Assembly: GCA_021787845.1 (NCBI GenBank)
Contig: JAJYLH010000015.1
Location: 26,425-90,424, forward strand
Origin: Myxococcales bacterium
GTDB taxonomy: Bacteria > Myxococcota > Myxococcia > Myxococcales > JAJYLH01
DNA: 64,000 nucleotides
Reading direction: 5' to 3'
Shown here: positions 10,441-19,910 of the stretch, one piece after another
How the letters are laid out: each line of letters starts with the position of its first letter
Numbering within the stretch: the stretch's first letter is position 1
Program-made: the position numbers and the translations under genes
The notes under the pieces: generated by a model
The model's input: only the letters and a program-made list of their open reading frames with translations
Databases searched by the model: none
What the model was told of the DNA's origin: nothing

Positions 10441-11145
10441 CTAGGCCGCTCCCGCCTCGGCGCGCCGGTCGGAGACGACGAGGCCGTCCTTGAGCGCGAG
10501 CACCCGGTCGGCTCGCGCGGCGGCGGTCGGATCGTGCGTCACCATCACGATGGCCGTGTCGTGCTCGCGCGCGAGCGAGCGGATGAGCGAGAAGACCTCC
10601 GCGCCGGTGTGCGAGTCGAGGTTCCCGGTCGGCTCGTCGGCGAGCAGCAGCTTGGGCCGCGTCACGAGCGCCCGCGCGAGCGCCGTCCGCTGCATCTCGC
10701 CGCCGCTCATCTCATCCGGCCGGTGCTCCATCCGCGCCGCGAGGCCGACCCGCTCGAGCAGGTCTCGCGCCCGTCTTTCCGCCTCCCCTGGGGGGACCCC
10801 CGCGAGGAGCGCCGGGAGCATCGCGTTCTCGCGCGCGCTCATCGTCGGCAGGAGGTTGAAGAACTGGAAGACGAACCCGAGCGTCGTCCGCCGCAGCTTG
10901 GTCCGCTTGTCGTCGCCGAGCCCGCCGAGAGCGGTGCCGCCGACATAGACCTCTCCCGAGGTCGGTTCGTCGAGGGCGCCGGCGAGGTGGAGGAGCGTGC
11001 TCTTCCCGGAGCCGGAAGGCCCGACCACCGCCAAAAACTCGCCGCGAGCGACCTCGAACGACACCCCCTGGAGGGCCGGCACCAGCGCCTTCCCCCGCCG
11101 AAAGGTCTTTTCCACCGCGTCGAACCGGAGCATCGCCTCGCCCAT
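10441..11145 (-). CDS. LolD-like ABC transporter ATP-binding protein
   Basis: Walker A GPSGSGKST, signature MSGGEMQRTALARAL, Walker B LLLADEPTG; start taken at MGEAM. Confidence 0.9.
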   Translation of the reverse strand: MGEAMLRFDAVEKTFRRGKALVPALQGVSFEVARGEFLAVVGPSGSGKSTLLHLAGALDEPTSGEVYVGGTALGGLGDDKRTKLRRTTLGFVFQFFNLLPTMSARENAMLPALLAGVPPGEAERRARDLLERVGLAARMEHRPDEMSGGEMQRTALARALVTRPKLLLADEPTGNLDSHTGAEVFSLIRSLAREHDTAIVMVTHDPTAAARADRVLALKDGLVVSDRRAEAGAA

Positions 11146-11210
11146 CGCGGGCGGGAGACTAGCCCAAGGCAGGCGCGAGCTGACCGGGCGAGTCGCCTTG
11201 CCCGTCAATG

Positions 11211-11268
11211 TCCGATCGGTCGGATCGGTCCGATCGGTCGGATCGGTCCGATCGGTCCGATCGGTCTG
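11211..11268. repeat. GATCGGTCC-type intergenic element, copy 2
   Basis: About six 9-bp units; in the divergent promoter interval between the LolD-like and TolC-like genes. Confidence 0.9.
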
Positions 11269-11438
11269 TTCAGCAATGCCAGAGCCCCGCCCGGTCGAGG
11301 GCCGCACGAGACGGGGCACGCCTTTAACCATTCGGCCTCCCGCTTGTCAAAACCGGCCGCGCGCTGATAATGCGCGGCGCTCGAGGCTCGCCCGGGTTAC
11401 GGGTCCGTTCGGCACGAGGAGAGGATCGCAAGCTTCCG

Positions 11439-12929
11439 ATGCATCGCACGTCCTGGTTCGCCGCGCCGTTCCTCGTCCTCGCCTGGTCGACCTCCGCCCT
11501 CCCGGGTTGCGGGACGACGCTCGCCTCGTTGTCGTCGCCGGTCGGGTACGCGCCGGCACCGTCCACGCCGTGGGCGCCGCCCACCGGCTACGCCGTTCCG
11601 CAGCCGCTTCCTTCCGCTCCTCCGCGGCTTCCGCCGGGGCTCTCTCTGGACAAGCTCGAAGGCGGCGCCGAGGTGTCGCTGGCGGACGCGGTCGCCATCG
11701 CGCTCGCGAACAATCCGGCGACCCGGGATGCCTGGCTCCAGGCCCAGGTCGCGGCGGCGAACGTGGCGGGGGCGAAGGTCGGGTACCTGCCGAACCTCTC
11801 GGGCGACGTGAAGGGGCTGGTGCAGCATCAGGCGGCGTTGGGCGGCAAGTTCAACTTCACGCAGAAGGTGATCGACCCCGGATTGACGCTGAGCTACCTC
11901 CTATTCGACTTCGGCGGTCGGGCGGCGCGGGTCACGCAGACCGAGCGGACCCTGGCGGCGGCGGACTTCACCCAGAACCAGACGGTGCAGGACGTGATCC
12001 TCGCGGCGGAGCAGGCGTATCTGAGCTACGTCGCGGAAGAGGCGCTGGTGAGCGCGGAAGAGGACGCGGTGAAGTCGGCGCTCGCGAGCGTCGATGCGGC
12101 GAAGGCACGGGAGAAGGCGGGGCTCGGAACCGAGGCGGACGTGTTGCAGGCGCAGACGGCGCTGGCGAACGCGAAGCTCGACTACGAGACCGTGGCGGGT
12201 CAGCTCGGCATCGTGAAGGGTTCGCTCGCGACCGCGATGGGCCTGGCGGCGAACGTGGAAATCCAGGTGAAGGTCCAGCCGCCGGCGGAGCCGCGGGAGC
12301 TCAAGGTGCAGGTGAAGACGCTGATCGACCAGGCGCTCGCGAATCGGGCGGACCTCGCGTCGGCGCGGGAGAAGGCGCTCGCCGCCCGGGCGCAGATCGA
12401 CTCGCTCAAGGCTTCGATGAAGCCGTCGCTGTCGCTCGCGGGCACGGTGGACCAGGTCGTTTTCCTCGGGCCGCCGAGCGTGACGACCGCGACGAACTAT
12501 TCGGTGTCGCTCGACGTGAGCGTGCCGATTTCGGGAGCCATCGCGACCCTGGCGGCGATCGCGGGGGCGAAGGCGCAGGCCGAGGACCTCGCGGTGCAGT
12601 CGACGCTCGATGACGAGAAGGCAGTGCAAGAGGTATGGACGAGTTACTACAACCTGAAGACGGCGGCGCGGCGGACTCAGGCGGCGAAGGACCTGGTGGC
12701 GAGCGCGACCGCCGCGAGCGACGTGGCGCTCGGGCGGTACAAGCAGGGACTGGGAACGATACTGGACGTGCTCTCGGCGCAAAGCGCGCTCGCGAGCGCC
12801 AAGGGAACGCTGATTCAGGCGCAGGCGCAGTGGTCTTTGGCACTCGCGCAGCTCGCCCACGACGTCGGCGCGCTCTCGCCCAGGAACCTGTCGCAACCGC
12901 TCGCGCCGGCCGGCCGGGAGACGAAATGA
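11439..12929 (+). CDS. TolC-family outer membrane efflux (lipo)protein
   Basis: Signal peptide/lipobox LPGCGTT; OEP repeats with long helical region; start MHRTSWFAAP. Confidence 0.88.
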   Translation: MHRTSWFAAPFLVLAWSTSALPGCGTTLASLSSPVGYAPAPSTPWAPPTGYAVPQPLPSAPPRLPPGLSLDKLEGGAEVSLADAVAIALANNPATRDAWLQAQVAAANVAGAKVGYLPNLSGDVKGLVQHQAALGGKFNFTQKVIDPGLTLSYLLFDFGGRAARVTQTERTLAAADFTQNQTVQDVILAAEQAYLSYVAEEALVSAEEDAVKSALASVDAAKAREKAGLGTEADVLQAQTALANAKLDYETVAGQLGIVKGSLATAMGLAANVEIQVKVQPPAEPRELKVQVKTLIDQALANRADLASAREKALAARAQIDSLKASMKPSLSLAGTVDQVVFLGPPSVTTATNYSVSLDVSVPISGAIATLAAIAGAKAQAEDLAVQSTLDDEKAVQEVWTSYYNLKTAARRTQAAKDLVASATAASDVALGRYKQGLGTILDVLSAQSALASAKGTLIQAQAQWSLALAQLAHDVGALSPRNLSQPLAPAGRETK

Positions 12930-12980
12930 ACGACTGCCCGAGACAAGACGACCGTGCACCGGCGCGTCCTTCGACCAAGG

Positions 12981-13028
12981 GTGGTGTCGGACCGCTGGCC
13001 CGGCGCCAGGCCGGCGGCCTGGCACCAC
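12981..13028. other. Imperfect hairpin between TolC and MFP genes
   Basis: GTGGTG...CACCAC flanking a perfect CCAGGCC-GGC-GGCCTGG stem. Confidence 0.45.
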
Positions 13029-13063
13029 CGATTCCTCTCATGCCCGATGGTGACCGCCAAGCC

Positions 13064-14269
13064 ATGCCGTCTCGTCCGATCAGACCGATCGGTCGGATCG
13101 GTCCGATCGGTCTGATCGACGGCGCGTCGCCCCGTTTCCTCGGCGCGCTGCTCGTCCTCGCCCTGGTGGCTTGCGCTCCGCACGGGGGTCCCCCCGGGGC
13201 GAAGAACCCGTTCGCGATGGGGCCGGTCCCGGTGCGGGTGGCGACGGTCGCGCGCAAGGCGGAACCCCTTCAAGCCCGGGCGGTGGGCCAGGTCGCGACG
13301 TTGCAGGACGTGGCGGTGATTCCCCAGGTCGACGGGCGCCTCTTGGCGGCGCATTTCCGGGAAGGAGGGGAGGTGGCGCGGGGGCAGCTCCTCTTCACCA
13401 TCGACCCGCGGCCGTACCAGGCGGCGCTCGCGCAGGCGCAGGCGAACCTGGCGCGCGACCGGGCCCAGGCGGCGCAATCCCGGCGGGACGCCGCGCGGTA
13501 CGCGGCCATCGTCGGCAAGGGCTACGTGACCGAGCAGCAGGCGGCGCAGGCGAAGGCGACCGCCGAGGCGCAAGCGGCGACGGTGGCGGCGGACCGGGCG
13601 GCGGTGCAGACCGCTTTGCTCAACCTCTCCTACTGCCAGATTCGCTCGCCCATTTCCGGGAAGACGGGGCTCTTGGGTGTCAAGGTCGGCAACGTCGTCA
13701 AGGCGAATCAGGCGACGCCCCTCATCACCATCAACCAGCTCAAGCCCATCGGCGTGACGTTCTCGCTCCCGTCGAAGGAGCTCCCGTCGATTCAGGCGAA
13801 CTTCGGGAACGGGCCGCTCGCGACGCAGGCGGTGGTGCCGGGCGCAACCACGAGCGCGTTCGGTGGGCTCTCCTTCATCGACAACACCGTGAACACCCAG
13901 ACCGGCACCATCACCCTTCGGGCGACGTTTCCCAACGCGGATGAGCTGCTCTGGCCGGGCGAGCCGGTCGACGTGGTGCTGACGGTGGCGGTGCAGAAGG
14001 ATGCGGTGGTGGTCCCGTCGAGCGCGGTGCAGGAGGGGCAGCAGGGCACCTACGCGTTTGTCGTCAAGCCGGACAAGACGGTCGAGGAGCGCGCGATATC
14101 GATCGCCCGGACGGTGGGCGAGGACTCCATCGTGCAGACCGGCCTCGCGCCCGGCGACGTCGTGGTGACGGACGGCGCCCTCGCCCTGGTGAACGGCTCG
14201 CACGTCCAGATCCTGGGGGGCGAAACCCCTGTCGCTCCCATTCCCGACGGCGGCACCGAGGTGCATTAA
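13064..14269 (+). CDS. RND efflux periplasmic adaptor (HlyD/AcrA family) lipoprotein
   Basis: Lipobox LALVACAPHGG; AcrA-like VDGRLLAAHFREGGEVARGQLLFTIDPRPYQAAL. Confidence 0.88.
   Translation: MPSRPIRPIGRIGPIGLIDGASPRFLGALLVLALVACAPHGGPPGAKNPFAMGPVPVRVATVARKAEPLQARAVGQVATLQDVAVIPQVDGRLLAAHFREGGEVARGQLLFTIDPRPYQAALAQAQANLARDRAQAAQSRRDAARYAAIVGKGYVTEQQAAQAKATAEAQAATVAADRAAVQTALLNLSYCQIRSPISGKTGLLGVKVGNVVKANQATPLITINQLKPIGVTFSLPSKELPSIQANFGNGPLATQAVVPGATTSAFGGLSFIDNTVNTQTGTITLRATFPNADELLWPGEPVDVVLTVAVQKDAVVVPSSAVQEGQQGTYAFVVKPDKTVEERAISIARTVGEDSIVQTGLAPGDVVVTDGALALVNGSHVQILGGETPVAPIPDGGTEVH
13075..13119. repeat. GATCGGTCC-type element, copy 3 (inside the 5' end of the MFP ORF)
   Basis: Reverse complement contains GACCGATCGGACCGATCCGACCGATCGGTCTGATC, the core shared with copies 5 and 9. 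Confidence 0.9.
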
Positions 14270-17200
14270 GTGAACCTCTCCGAGCCCTTCATCCGGCGCC
14301 CGGTGGCGACGACGCTGGTGTCGATTGCCATCGTCGCGTTCGGCGTGGTCGCCTATCGGACCCTGCCGGTCAGCGACCTGCCGAACGTCGACTTCCCGGT
14401 CATCCAGGTGTCGGCGCAGCTTCCCGGCGCGAGCCCGGAAACGATGGCCTCCGCCGTGGCGACGCCCTTGGAGCGGCAGTTCTCGACCATCCAGGGCTTG
14501 CAGTCGATGACCTCGACCAACTCCCTCGGGTCGACCTCGATTGCCCTGCAGTTCGTGCTCGAGCGGCCGATCGACGCGGCGGCGCAGGATGTCCAGGCGG
14601 CCATCGCCGCGGCCTTGCCCCGCCTCCCGCCGATGCCGACGCCGCCGTCGTACCAGAAGGTGAACCCGGCGGACCAGCCGATCATGTACGTCGCGCTCAC
14701 GTCGAAGGAATTGCCGCTCTACACGCTCGACGAATACGCGGAGACGCGCCTGGCCGAGCACATCTCGACCATCTCCGGGGTGGCGCAGGTGCTCGTCTAC
14801 GGCGCGCAGAAGTACGCGGTGCGCATCGAGGTGAACCCGCAAGCGCTTTCGAGCCGTGGCATCGGCCTCGACCAGGTGCAGCAGGCGATCCAGAGCGCCA
14901 ACGTGAACCTCCCGACCGGCCTCCTCTCGGGCCATTCGGTCTCGTACACGGTGGAAGCCAACGGGCAGCTCACCCGCGCTTCCGCGTACGAACCGATCAT
15001 CGTCGGCACCTCGAACGGCTCGCCGGTGCGACTCTCCGACGTGGCGGCGGCGAAGGACAGCGTCGAGAACGATCAGGTCTCGGCGTGGTACTCGGGCCAG
15101 CGCGCGGTCGTGCTGGCCATCCAGCGGCAGCCGGGAACCAACACGGTCGAGGTGGCTTCCAGCGTGAAGACGCTCCTCCCGAAATTCGCGAAAGAGCTTC
15201 CGGCGAGCGTTTCGTTGCATGTCCTCTACGACCGCTCGGTGTCCATCAAGAACTCGGTGAGCGACGTGAAGCTGACGTTGCTCATCACCCTGTTCCTCGT
15301 CGTGGCGGTGATTTTCATCTTCCTGCGCACCCTGCGGGCGACGATCATCCCCAGCCTGGCGTTGCCGATGTCGGTCGTCGGCACCTTCGTCGCGATGTGG
15401 CTCCTCGGCTACAGCATGGACAACCTGTCCCTGATGGCCTTGACGCTCTCGGTGGGCTTCGTCGTCGACGACGCGGTGGTGATGCTCGAGAACATCGTCC
15501 GCCACATGGAGCTGGGCGAAGGGGTCCTGGAGGCCGCGCTCAAGGGCTCGAAAGAAATCGGCTTCACCATCGTCTCGATGACCCTCTCCCTGACGGCGGT
15601 GTTCATCCCGGTCTTGTTCATGGGCGGCATCGTGGGCCGGCTCTTCCGCGAGTTCGCCGTGACCATCGCGGTGGCGATTCTGATCTCGGGCTTCATCTCG
15701 CTGACCCTGACGCCGATGCTGTCGAGCCGCTTCCTCCGGCCGGTCCACCACGAAGACGACAATTGGATGAAGCGCATCGCGGAGCGCGCGTTCGACAAGC
15801 TGCGTGACCTGTACGGGAGCTCGCTCGCGCTCGTGCTGCGCCATCGGGTGATCACGATGCTGGTTTCGCTCGGCATCCTGGTCGCGGCGGGCTACCTCTT
15901 CACGAAGATTCCCAAAGGCTTCCTCCCCAGCGAGGACAACGGCCAGATCTTCGCGCAGACGGAGGCGAAGCAGGGCATCTCGTTCGACGCGATGAAGAAG
16001 CATCAGCTCGAGCTGATGCAGATCGTCGAGCACGATCCGAACGTCAAGGAATTCATGTCGTCGGTGGGCGCGATGCCCGGCCGTCCGAGCAACACTGGCT
16101 TCATGTTCATGCATTTGAAACCGCTCGGTAAGCGGTTGCCGGTCGACGCCATCATCGCCGAGCTGCGTCGCAAGTTCGCGAAGGTTCCCGGCATCCGGGC
16201 GTACATCCAGAACCCGCCGCCCATCCGCATCGGCGGCAAGCTGACGAAGGGCGAATACCAGTACCAGCTCCAAGGCACCGACACGCACCTGCTCTATGCC
16301 GATTCCGCCAAGCTCGAAGCCGCGATGCACAAGATCCACGGGCTCATCGATGTCACGAGCGACCTCGAGCTGACCAACCCGCAGCTCAACGTCGAGGTCG
16401 ACCGCGACCGCGCCTCGCTCCTCGGGGTTTCGTTGGAGCAGGTGGAGGACGCGCTCTACACGGCCTTCGGAACGAGGCAGGTGTCGACCATCTACGCTCC
16501 GGAAAACGAGTACCAAGTGATCATGGAGCTGTCGCCCCAATACCGCCGCCGGCCGAACGCCTTGAATGTTCTCTACGTCCGGTCGAACACTGGCAAGCTC
16601 GTGCCGTTGAGCGCGGTGGCGAAGCTGACCCACACGGTCGGACCCTTGACCGTCAACCACGCCGGGCAGCTCCCCGCGGTGACGCTCTCGTTCAACGTGC
16701 TCCCGGGAACCAGCATCGGCGACGCCACCGCCGCCGTCGAGCGCGCCGCCCGTGGGATTCTGCCGCCCACGATCACCGCGAGCTTCCAGGGCAACGCGCA
16801 GGCGTTCGCCTCGAGCTTGTCCGACCTGGGAACCCTGCTCCTCCTCGCGGTGCTGGTCATCTACCTGGTGCTGGGCATCCTCTACGAGAGCTACCTCCAT
16901 CCGATCACGATTCTCTCCGCCCTGCCCTTCGCCGGCTTCGGCGCGCTCCTGACGCTGTGGATCTTCCACACCGAGCTCTCGCTCTACGCCTTCGTCGGCC
17001 TCATCATGCTGGTCGGCCTCGTCAAGAAGAACGGCATCATGATGGTCGACTTCGCCATCGACTCCCGGCGGACGGGCAAGGGCCCCCGGGACGCCATCCA
17101 CGAGGCGGCGCTGATCCGGTTCAGGCCGATTCTGATGACCACCTTCGCGGCCTTGATGGGCGCCTTGCCGATTGCCCTGGCCAGCGGCGCGGGCGCGGAA

Positions 17201-17383
17201 TCGCGGCGGCCCCTGGGCCTCGCGGTCGTCGGCGGCCTCCTCTTCTCCCAGCTCTTGACCCTCTACGTGACCCCGGTCTTCTACACCTACATGGAAGGCC
17301 TGAGCACGCGGGTCGCCGCCTGGCGAGCGCGACGGGCCGCCCGACACCACCCGCCTCCCCCGGAAACCCCGGCGCCGGCGTAG
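14270..17383 (+). CDS. RND multidrug efflux inner membrane transporter (AcrB/MdtBC family)
   Basis: 1037 aa, FIRRPVATTLVSIAIVAFGVVAYRTLPVSDLPNVDFPVIQVSAQLPGASPETM; GTG start. Confidence 0.95.
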   Translation: MNLSEPFIRRPVATTLVSIAIVAFGVVAYRTLPVSDLPNVDFPVIQVSAQLPGASPETMASAVATPLERQFSTIQGLQSMTSTNSLGSTSIALQFVLERPIDAAAQDVQAAIAAALPRLPPMPTPPSYQKVNPADQPIMYVALTSKELPLYTLDEYAETRLAEHISTISGVAQVLVYGAQKYAVRIEVNPQALSSRGIGLDQVQQAIQSANVNLPTGLLSGHSVSYTVEANGQLTRASAYEPIIVGTSNGSPVRLSDVAAAKDSVENDQVSAWYSGQRAVVLAIQRQPGTNTVEVASSVKTLLPKFAKELPASVSLHVLYDRSVSIKNSVSDVKLTLLITLFLVVAVIFIFLRTLRATIIPSLALPMSVVGTFVAMWLLGYSMDNLSLMALTLSVGFVVDDAVVMLENIVRHMELGEGVLEAALKGSKEIGFTIVSMTLSLTAVFIPVLFMGGIVGRLFREFAVTIAVAILISGFISLTLTPMLSSRFLRPVHHEDDNWMKRIAERAFDKLRDLYGSSLALVLRHRVITMLVSLGILVAAGYLFTKIPKGFLPSEDNGQIFAQTEAKQGISFDAMKKHQLELMQIVEHDPNVKEFMSSVGAMPGRPSNTGFMFMHLKPLGKRLPVDAIIAELRRKFAKVPGIRAYIQNPPPIRIGGKLTKGEYQYQLQGTDTHLLYADSAKLEAAMHKIHGLIDVTSDLELTNPQLNVEVDRDRASLLGVSLEQVEDALYTAFGTRQVSTIYAPENEYQVIMELSPQYRRRPNALNVLYVRSNTGKLVPLSAVAKLTHTVGPLTVNHAGQLPAVTLSFNVLPGTSIGDATAAVERAARGILPPTITASFQGNAQAFASSLSDLGTLLLLAVLVIYLVLGILYESYLHPITILSALPFAGFGALLTLWIFHTELSLYAFVGLIMLVGLVKKNGIMMVDFAIDSRRTGKGPRDAIHEAALIRFRPILMTTFAALMGALPIALASGAGAESRRPLGLAVVGGLLFSQLLTLYVTPVFYTYMEGLSTRVAAWRARRAARHHPPPPETPAPA

Positions 17384-17386
17384 ACG

Positions 17387-17446
17387 CCCCCCCTCCCCGA
17401 CCCTCCCCCGCAGAGAGCGCGGGAGAGGGATTGGGGAGCGGGGTGC
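17387..17446. terminator. G/C-rich hairpin between convergent genes (CCCTCCCCCGC...GCGGGAGAGGG family)
   Basis: CCCTCCCCGACCCTCCCCCGCagagagcGCGGGAGAGGGATTGGGGAGCGGGG between RND and PstS ends. Confidence 0.6.
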
Positions 17447-17451
17447 TTTGC

Positions 17452-18513
17452 CTACGGCGCCGCGCCAGCCGTCGTCGCGCCGTCGATGGTGATGCTCTTG
17501 ATGCGGGCGAGGACCTTCTGATCCACGTCCGGCGGCAGCGGCGCGTAGCCCAGGGCCGCGGCCGACTTCTCGCCTTCGGTCAGGCCCCACTCCCAGAATT
17601 TGAGCATCGGCGCCGCCTTGTCGCCGCTGAGGTGCTGGTAGAGCAGCACGAAGGTGAACCCGGCAATCGGGTACGCCTGCGCGCCCGCCGGGTTCGTGAT
17701 CGAGACCGAGAAGTCGTCCGGCATCTGCACGCCCGCCGCGGCGGCCGAGGTCGTCTGGGTGCTCGGGAGGATGTAGTTACCAGAGCTGTTTCGCATCGCG
17801 ATGATCGGCAGGTGGTTGTCCGTCGCGTACGACAGCTCGACGTATCCGATGGCCCCCGGGTTCTGTTGGACGATTCCCGTCACGCCCTCGCTCCCCTTGC
17901 CGCCCAGGCCCAGCGGCCACTTGACCGCCGTGCTGTGCCCGACCTTCGCCTTCCACTCCGGCGAAACCTTCGAGAGGTAGTCGGTGTAAATCGCGGTCGT
18001 CCCCGAGCCATCCGACCGATGCGTCACCACAATCGGCAGGTTCGGGAACTTGACGCCCGGATTCTCCTTGGCGAGCCGCGGATCGTTCCAGTTCGTGATC
18101 TGCCCCAGGTAGATGCCCGATAGCGTGTCCGGCCCCAGGTGCAGTTGCGTCGTCATCAGCGCCGGGACGTTGTAGGTGATGGCCACCGCGCCCAGGACCG
18201 TCGGCAGGTTCATCAGACCCGGCGCCGCCTCGACCTGCTCCGCGGTCAGCCACGCGTCGGAGGCGCCGAAGTCCACCGTGCGCTTGGTGATCTGCTGGAT
18301 GCCGCCCCCCGAGCCGATGGACTGGTAGTTGAGCTGCATGCTCGGATGCTTCTGGTGATAGTCGTACGCCCACTTCGTGTACAGCGGCGCCGCGAAGGTG
18401 CTGCCCGCGCCGTTGATGAGGTAGGTCTTGCCGCTCGCGGAATTCGCTCCGCTCGCGTTCGAATGGCAGGCCGCGATCGCCAGCGCCGCCCAGATGAGGG
18501 TGAACCGTTTCAT
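17452..18513 (-). CDS. pstS: Phosphate ABC transporter substrate-binding protein
   Basis: INGAGSTFAAPLYTKW, SIGSGGGIQQI, VVTHRSDGSGTTAIYTDYL. Confidence 0.95.
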   Translation of the reverse strand: MKRFTLIWAALAIAACHSNASGANSASGKTYLINGAGSTFAAPLYTKWAYDYHQKHPSMQLNYQSIGSGGGIQQITKRTVDFGASDAWLTAEQVEAAPGLMNLPTVLGAVAITYNVPALMTTQLHLGPDTLSGIYLGQITNWNDPRLAKENPGVKFPNLPIVVTHRSDGSGTTAIYTDYLSKVSPEWKAKVGHSTAVKWPLGLGGKGSEGVTGIVQQNPGAIGYVELSYATDNHLPIIAMRNSSGNYILPSTQTTSAAAAGVQMPDDFSVSITNPAGAQAYPIAGFTFVLLYQHLSGDKAAPMLKFWEWGLTEGEKSAAALGYAPLPPDVDQKVLARIKSITIDGATTAGAAP

Positions 18514-18532
18514 CGTACGCTCCTATGCGGCT

Positions 18533-19666
18533 CTAGAACGAGAGCTGCGTGAAAAGGCCGACTTCCTGGTAGGTCCCGGTCTGGTCGGGCACCGCCGAAC
18601 CGATGGGCCCGTTCGAGGTCGCGAGCACCGTGCCCTGCAGGGTTCCCGGCAGCGCGCTGCCCGAGTCGACCGTCTCGCCCTTGTATACGAGCGCCAGGTC
18701 CCAGAACGAGAACGGCGAGTAGTCCACACCCGCGTTGTAGTACGTATCGCGCACCGACGCGTCGGTGTCCGCGTCAGGCTGCGCGTAGTCGAAACGCCCG
18801 AAGACCGAGAGCGCCGGCAGGAAGCGCCAGCTCGCGTAGACCGTCGCTCCGCGCGCCGTGTCCTCGGCGCCGGTCACTTCCTTCGCCGTGTAGTCGTGCG
18901 CGAGGAAGCCTTCGAGGCCGACTCGGAGGGTTGGCGCATCCCAGGCGACGAGCAGGTCTTCGCGGGTGCCGGTGTGCAGCTTGAGCTTGGAGGTCTCGGC
19001 GGTGTTCTGACCGAGCTGCGAGGCCGCGCCGCCCAGGGCGACGTAGAGGTGACCGGCGAATTGCGCGTTCACCCGCGCCTCGACGCTCGGCACCTGCGCC
19101 CGGGTCGGATTGGCGTAGCCGTTGCCGTTGACGATCGAGACCTGGTAGCCGAGCATCCCGTTCGCGAAATCGCCGAGCACGTGCAGGCCCCAGTCGGCCG
19201 AGCTGCCATAGCCCAGGCGGTCGACCAGCGTGTTCTCGACGAACCGCATCCCGTACCGATCCTCGGCATAGGGAAACCAGGGGTTGTTCGCGACGCCCGC
19301 GCGCACGATCAACGCCGGCATGAGCTTCGCCTGGATGTAGGCGTTCTTGACGAACACGTCGAAGTGCTTCGCCTGGTCGCCGACGTCGGTGAGGAAGTGC
19401 GCGCTGAACACCGGGCTCAGGCGGTAGCTGGCGCCCAGGTAGAACCGCTTCAGGTCGAAGCCGGTTCCCGAGTCGGCGCGGGTCTTGCTCTGGCCCTCGT
19501 CGACCGCGTTCTTCCAACTGAAGTCGCTGTAGGTCTTCCCGAAGATTTCGAAGGGCAGCGTCTTGGCCGCTGCGCTGCCGCTCGCCATCGGCGCCGCGCT
19601 CGCGCTCGCCGCCGAGCCGAAGAGCAGCGCCGCCGTGAGAATTGCCGCCGACCACCTTGTCCGCAT
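18533..19666 (-). CDS. Phosphate-selective porin-like (OprO/OprP family) outer membrane protein
   Basis: Signal peptide MRTRWSAAILTAALLFGSAASASA; beta-barrel pattern ending in ...YQEVGLFTQLSF; adjacent to pstS. Confidence 0.75.
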   Translation of the reverse strand: MRTRWSAAILTAALLFGSAASASAAPMASGSAAAKTLPFEIFGKTYSDFSWKNAVDEGQSKTRADSGTGFDLKRFYLGASYRLSPVFSAHFLTDVGDQAKHFDVFVKNAYIQAKLMPALIVRAGVANNPWFPYAEDRYGMRFVENTLVDRLGYGSSADWGLHVLGDFANGMLGYQVSIVNGNGYANPTRAQVPSVEARVNAQFAGHLYVALGGAASQLGQNTAETSKLKLHTGTREDLLVAWDAPTLRVGLEGFLAHDYTAKEVTGAEDTARGATVYASWRFLPALSVFGRFDYAQPDADTDASVRDTYYNAGVDYSPFSFWDLALVYKGETVDSGSALPGTLQGTVLATSNGPIGSAVPDQTGTYQEVGLFTQLSF

Positions 19667-19803
19667 GTTCTGGCCTCGTCTCCTGGTTCGCTTCCAGCGC
19701 GAACGCGAGCGGACGATGCCGGCGCTGTGTGACGGGCCGGTGGCCGGGAAGTAAATTGTTGGGGGCGAGGCTCCGAGCCCGGGGCCGACGTCGGCGCCGA
19801 CAA

Positions 19804-19850
19804 GACCGATCCGACTGATCGGACCGATCGGTCCGATCGGTCCGATCGGA
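19804..19850. repeat. GATCGGTCC-type intergenic element, copy 4
   Basis: GACCGATCCGACTGATCGGACCGATCGGTCCGATCGGTCCGATCGGA. Confidence 0.9.
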
Positions 19851-19910
19851 CGTTTCACGCGCCGAGCCGCGTGGAAGAACTTCTGCGCGTGTGTCGCGCG
19901 CTTGCGCGCT

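Noticed and set aside
8436-10493. 685-aa plus-strand ORF opposite the FtsX permease
   Set aside because: Antisense shadow of a clear permease; low-complexity Arg/Asp/Glu composition.
10441-11331. Long LolD ORF with a TDRTDRTDPTDR N-terminus
   Set aside because: Extension is read-through of element copy 2; ABC domain homology starts at MGEAMLRF (11145).
12815-17590. 1591-aa minus-strand ORF opposite the RND operon
   Set aside because: Antisense shadow ORF in GC-rich DNA; Arg/Asp/His-rich composition and fully overlaps the convincing AcrB-type gene.
18533-19858. Long porin ORF starting MKRPIGPIGPIGPIS
   Set aside because: The extension is translation of GATCGG element copy 4 plus intergenic DNA; a proper signal peptide starts at 19666.
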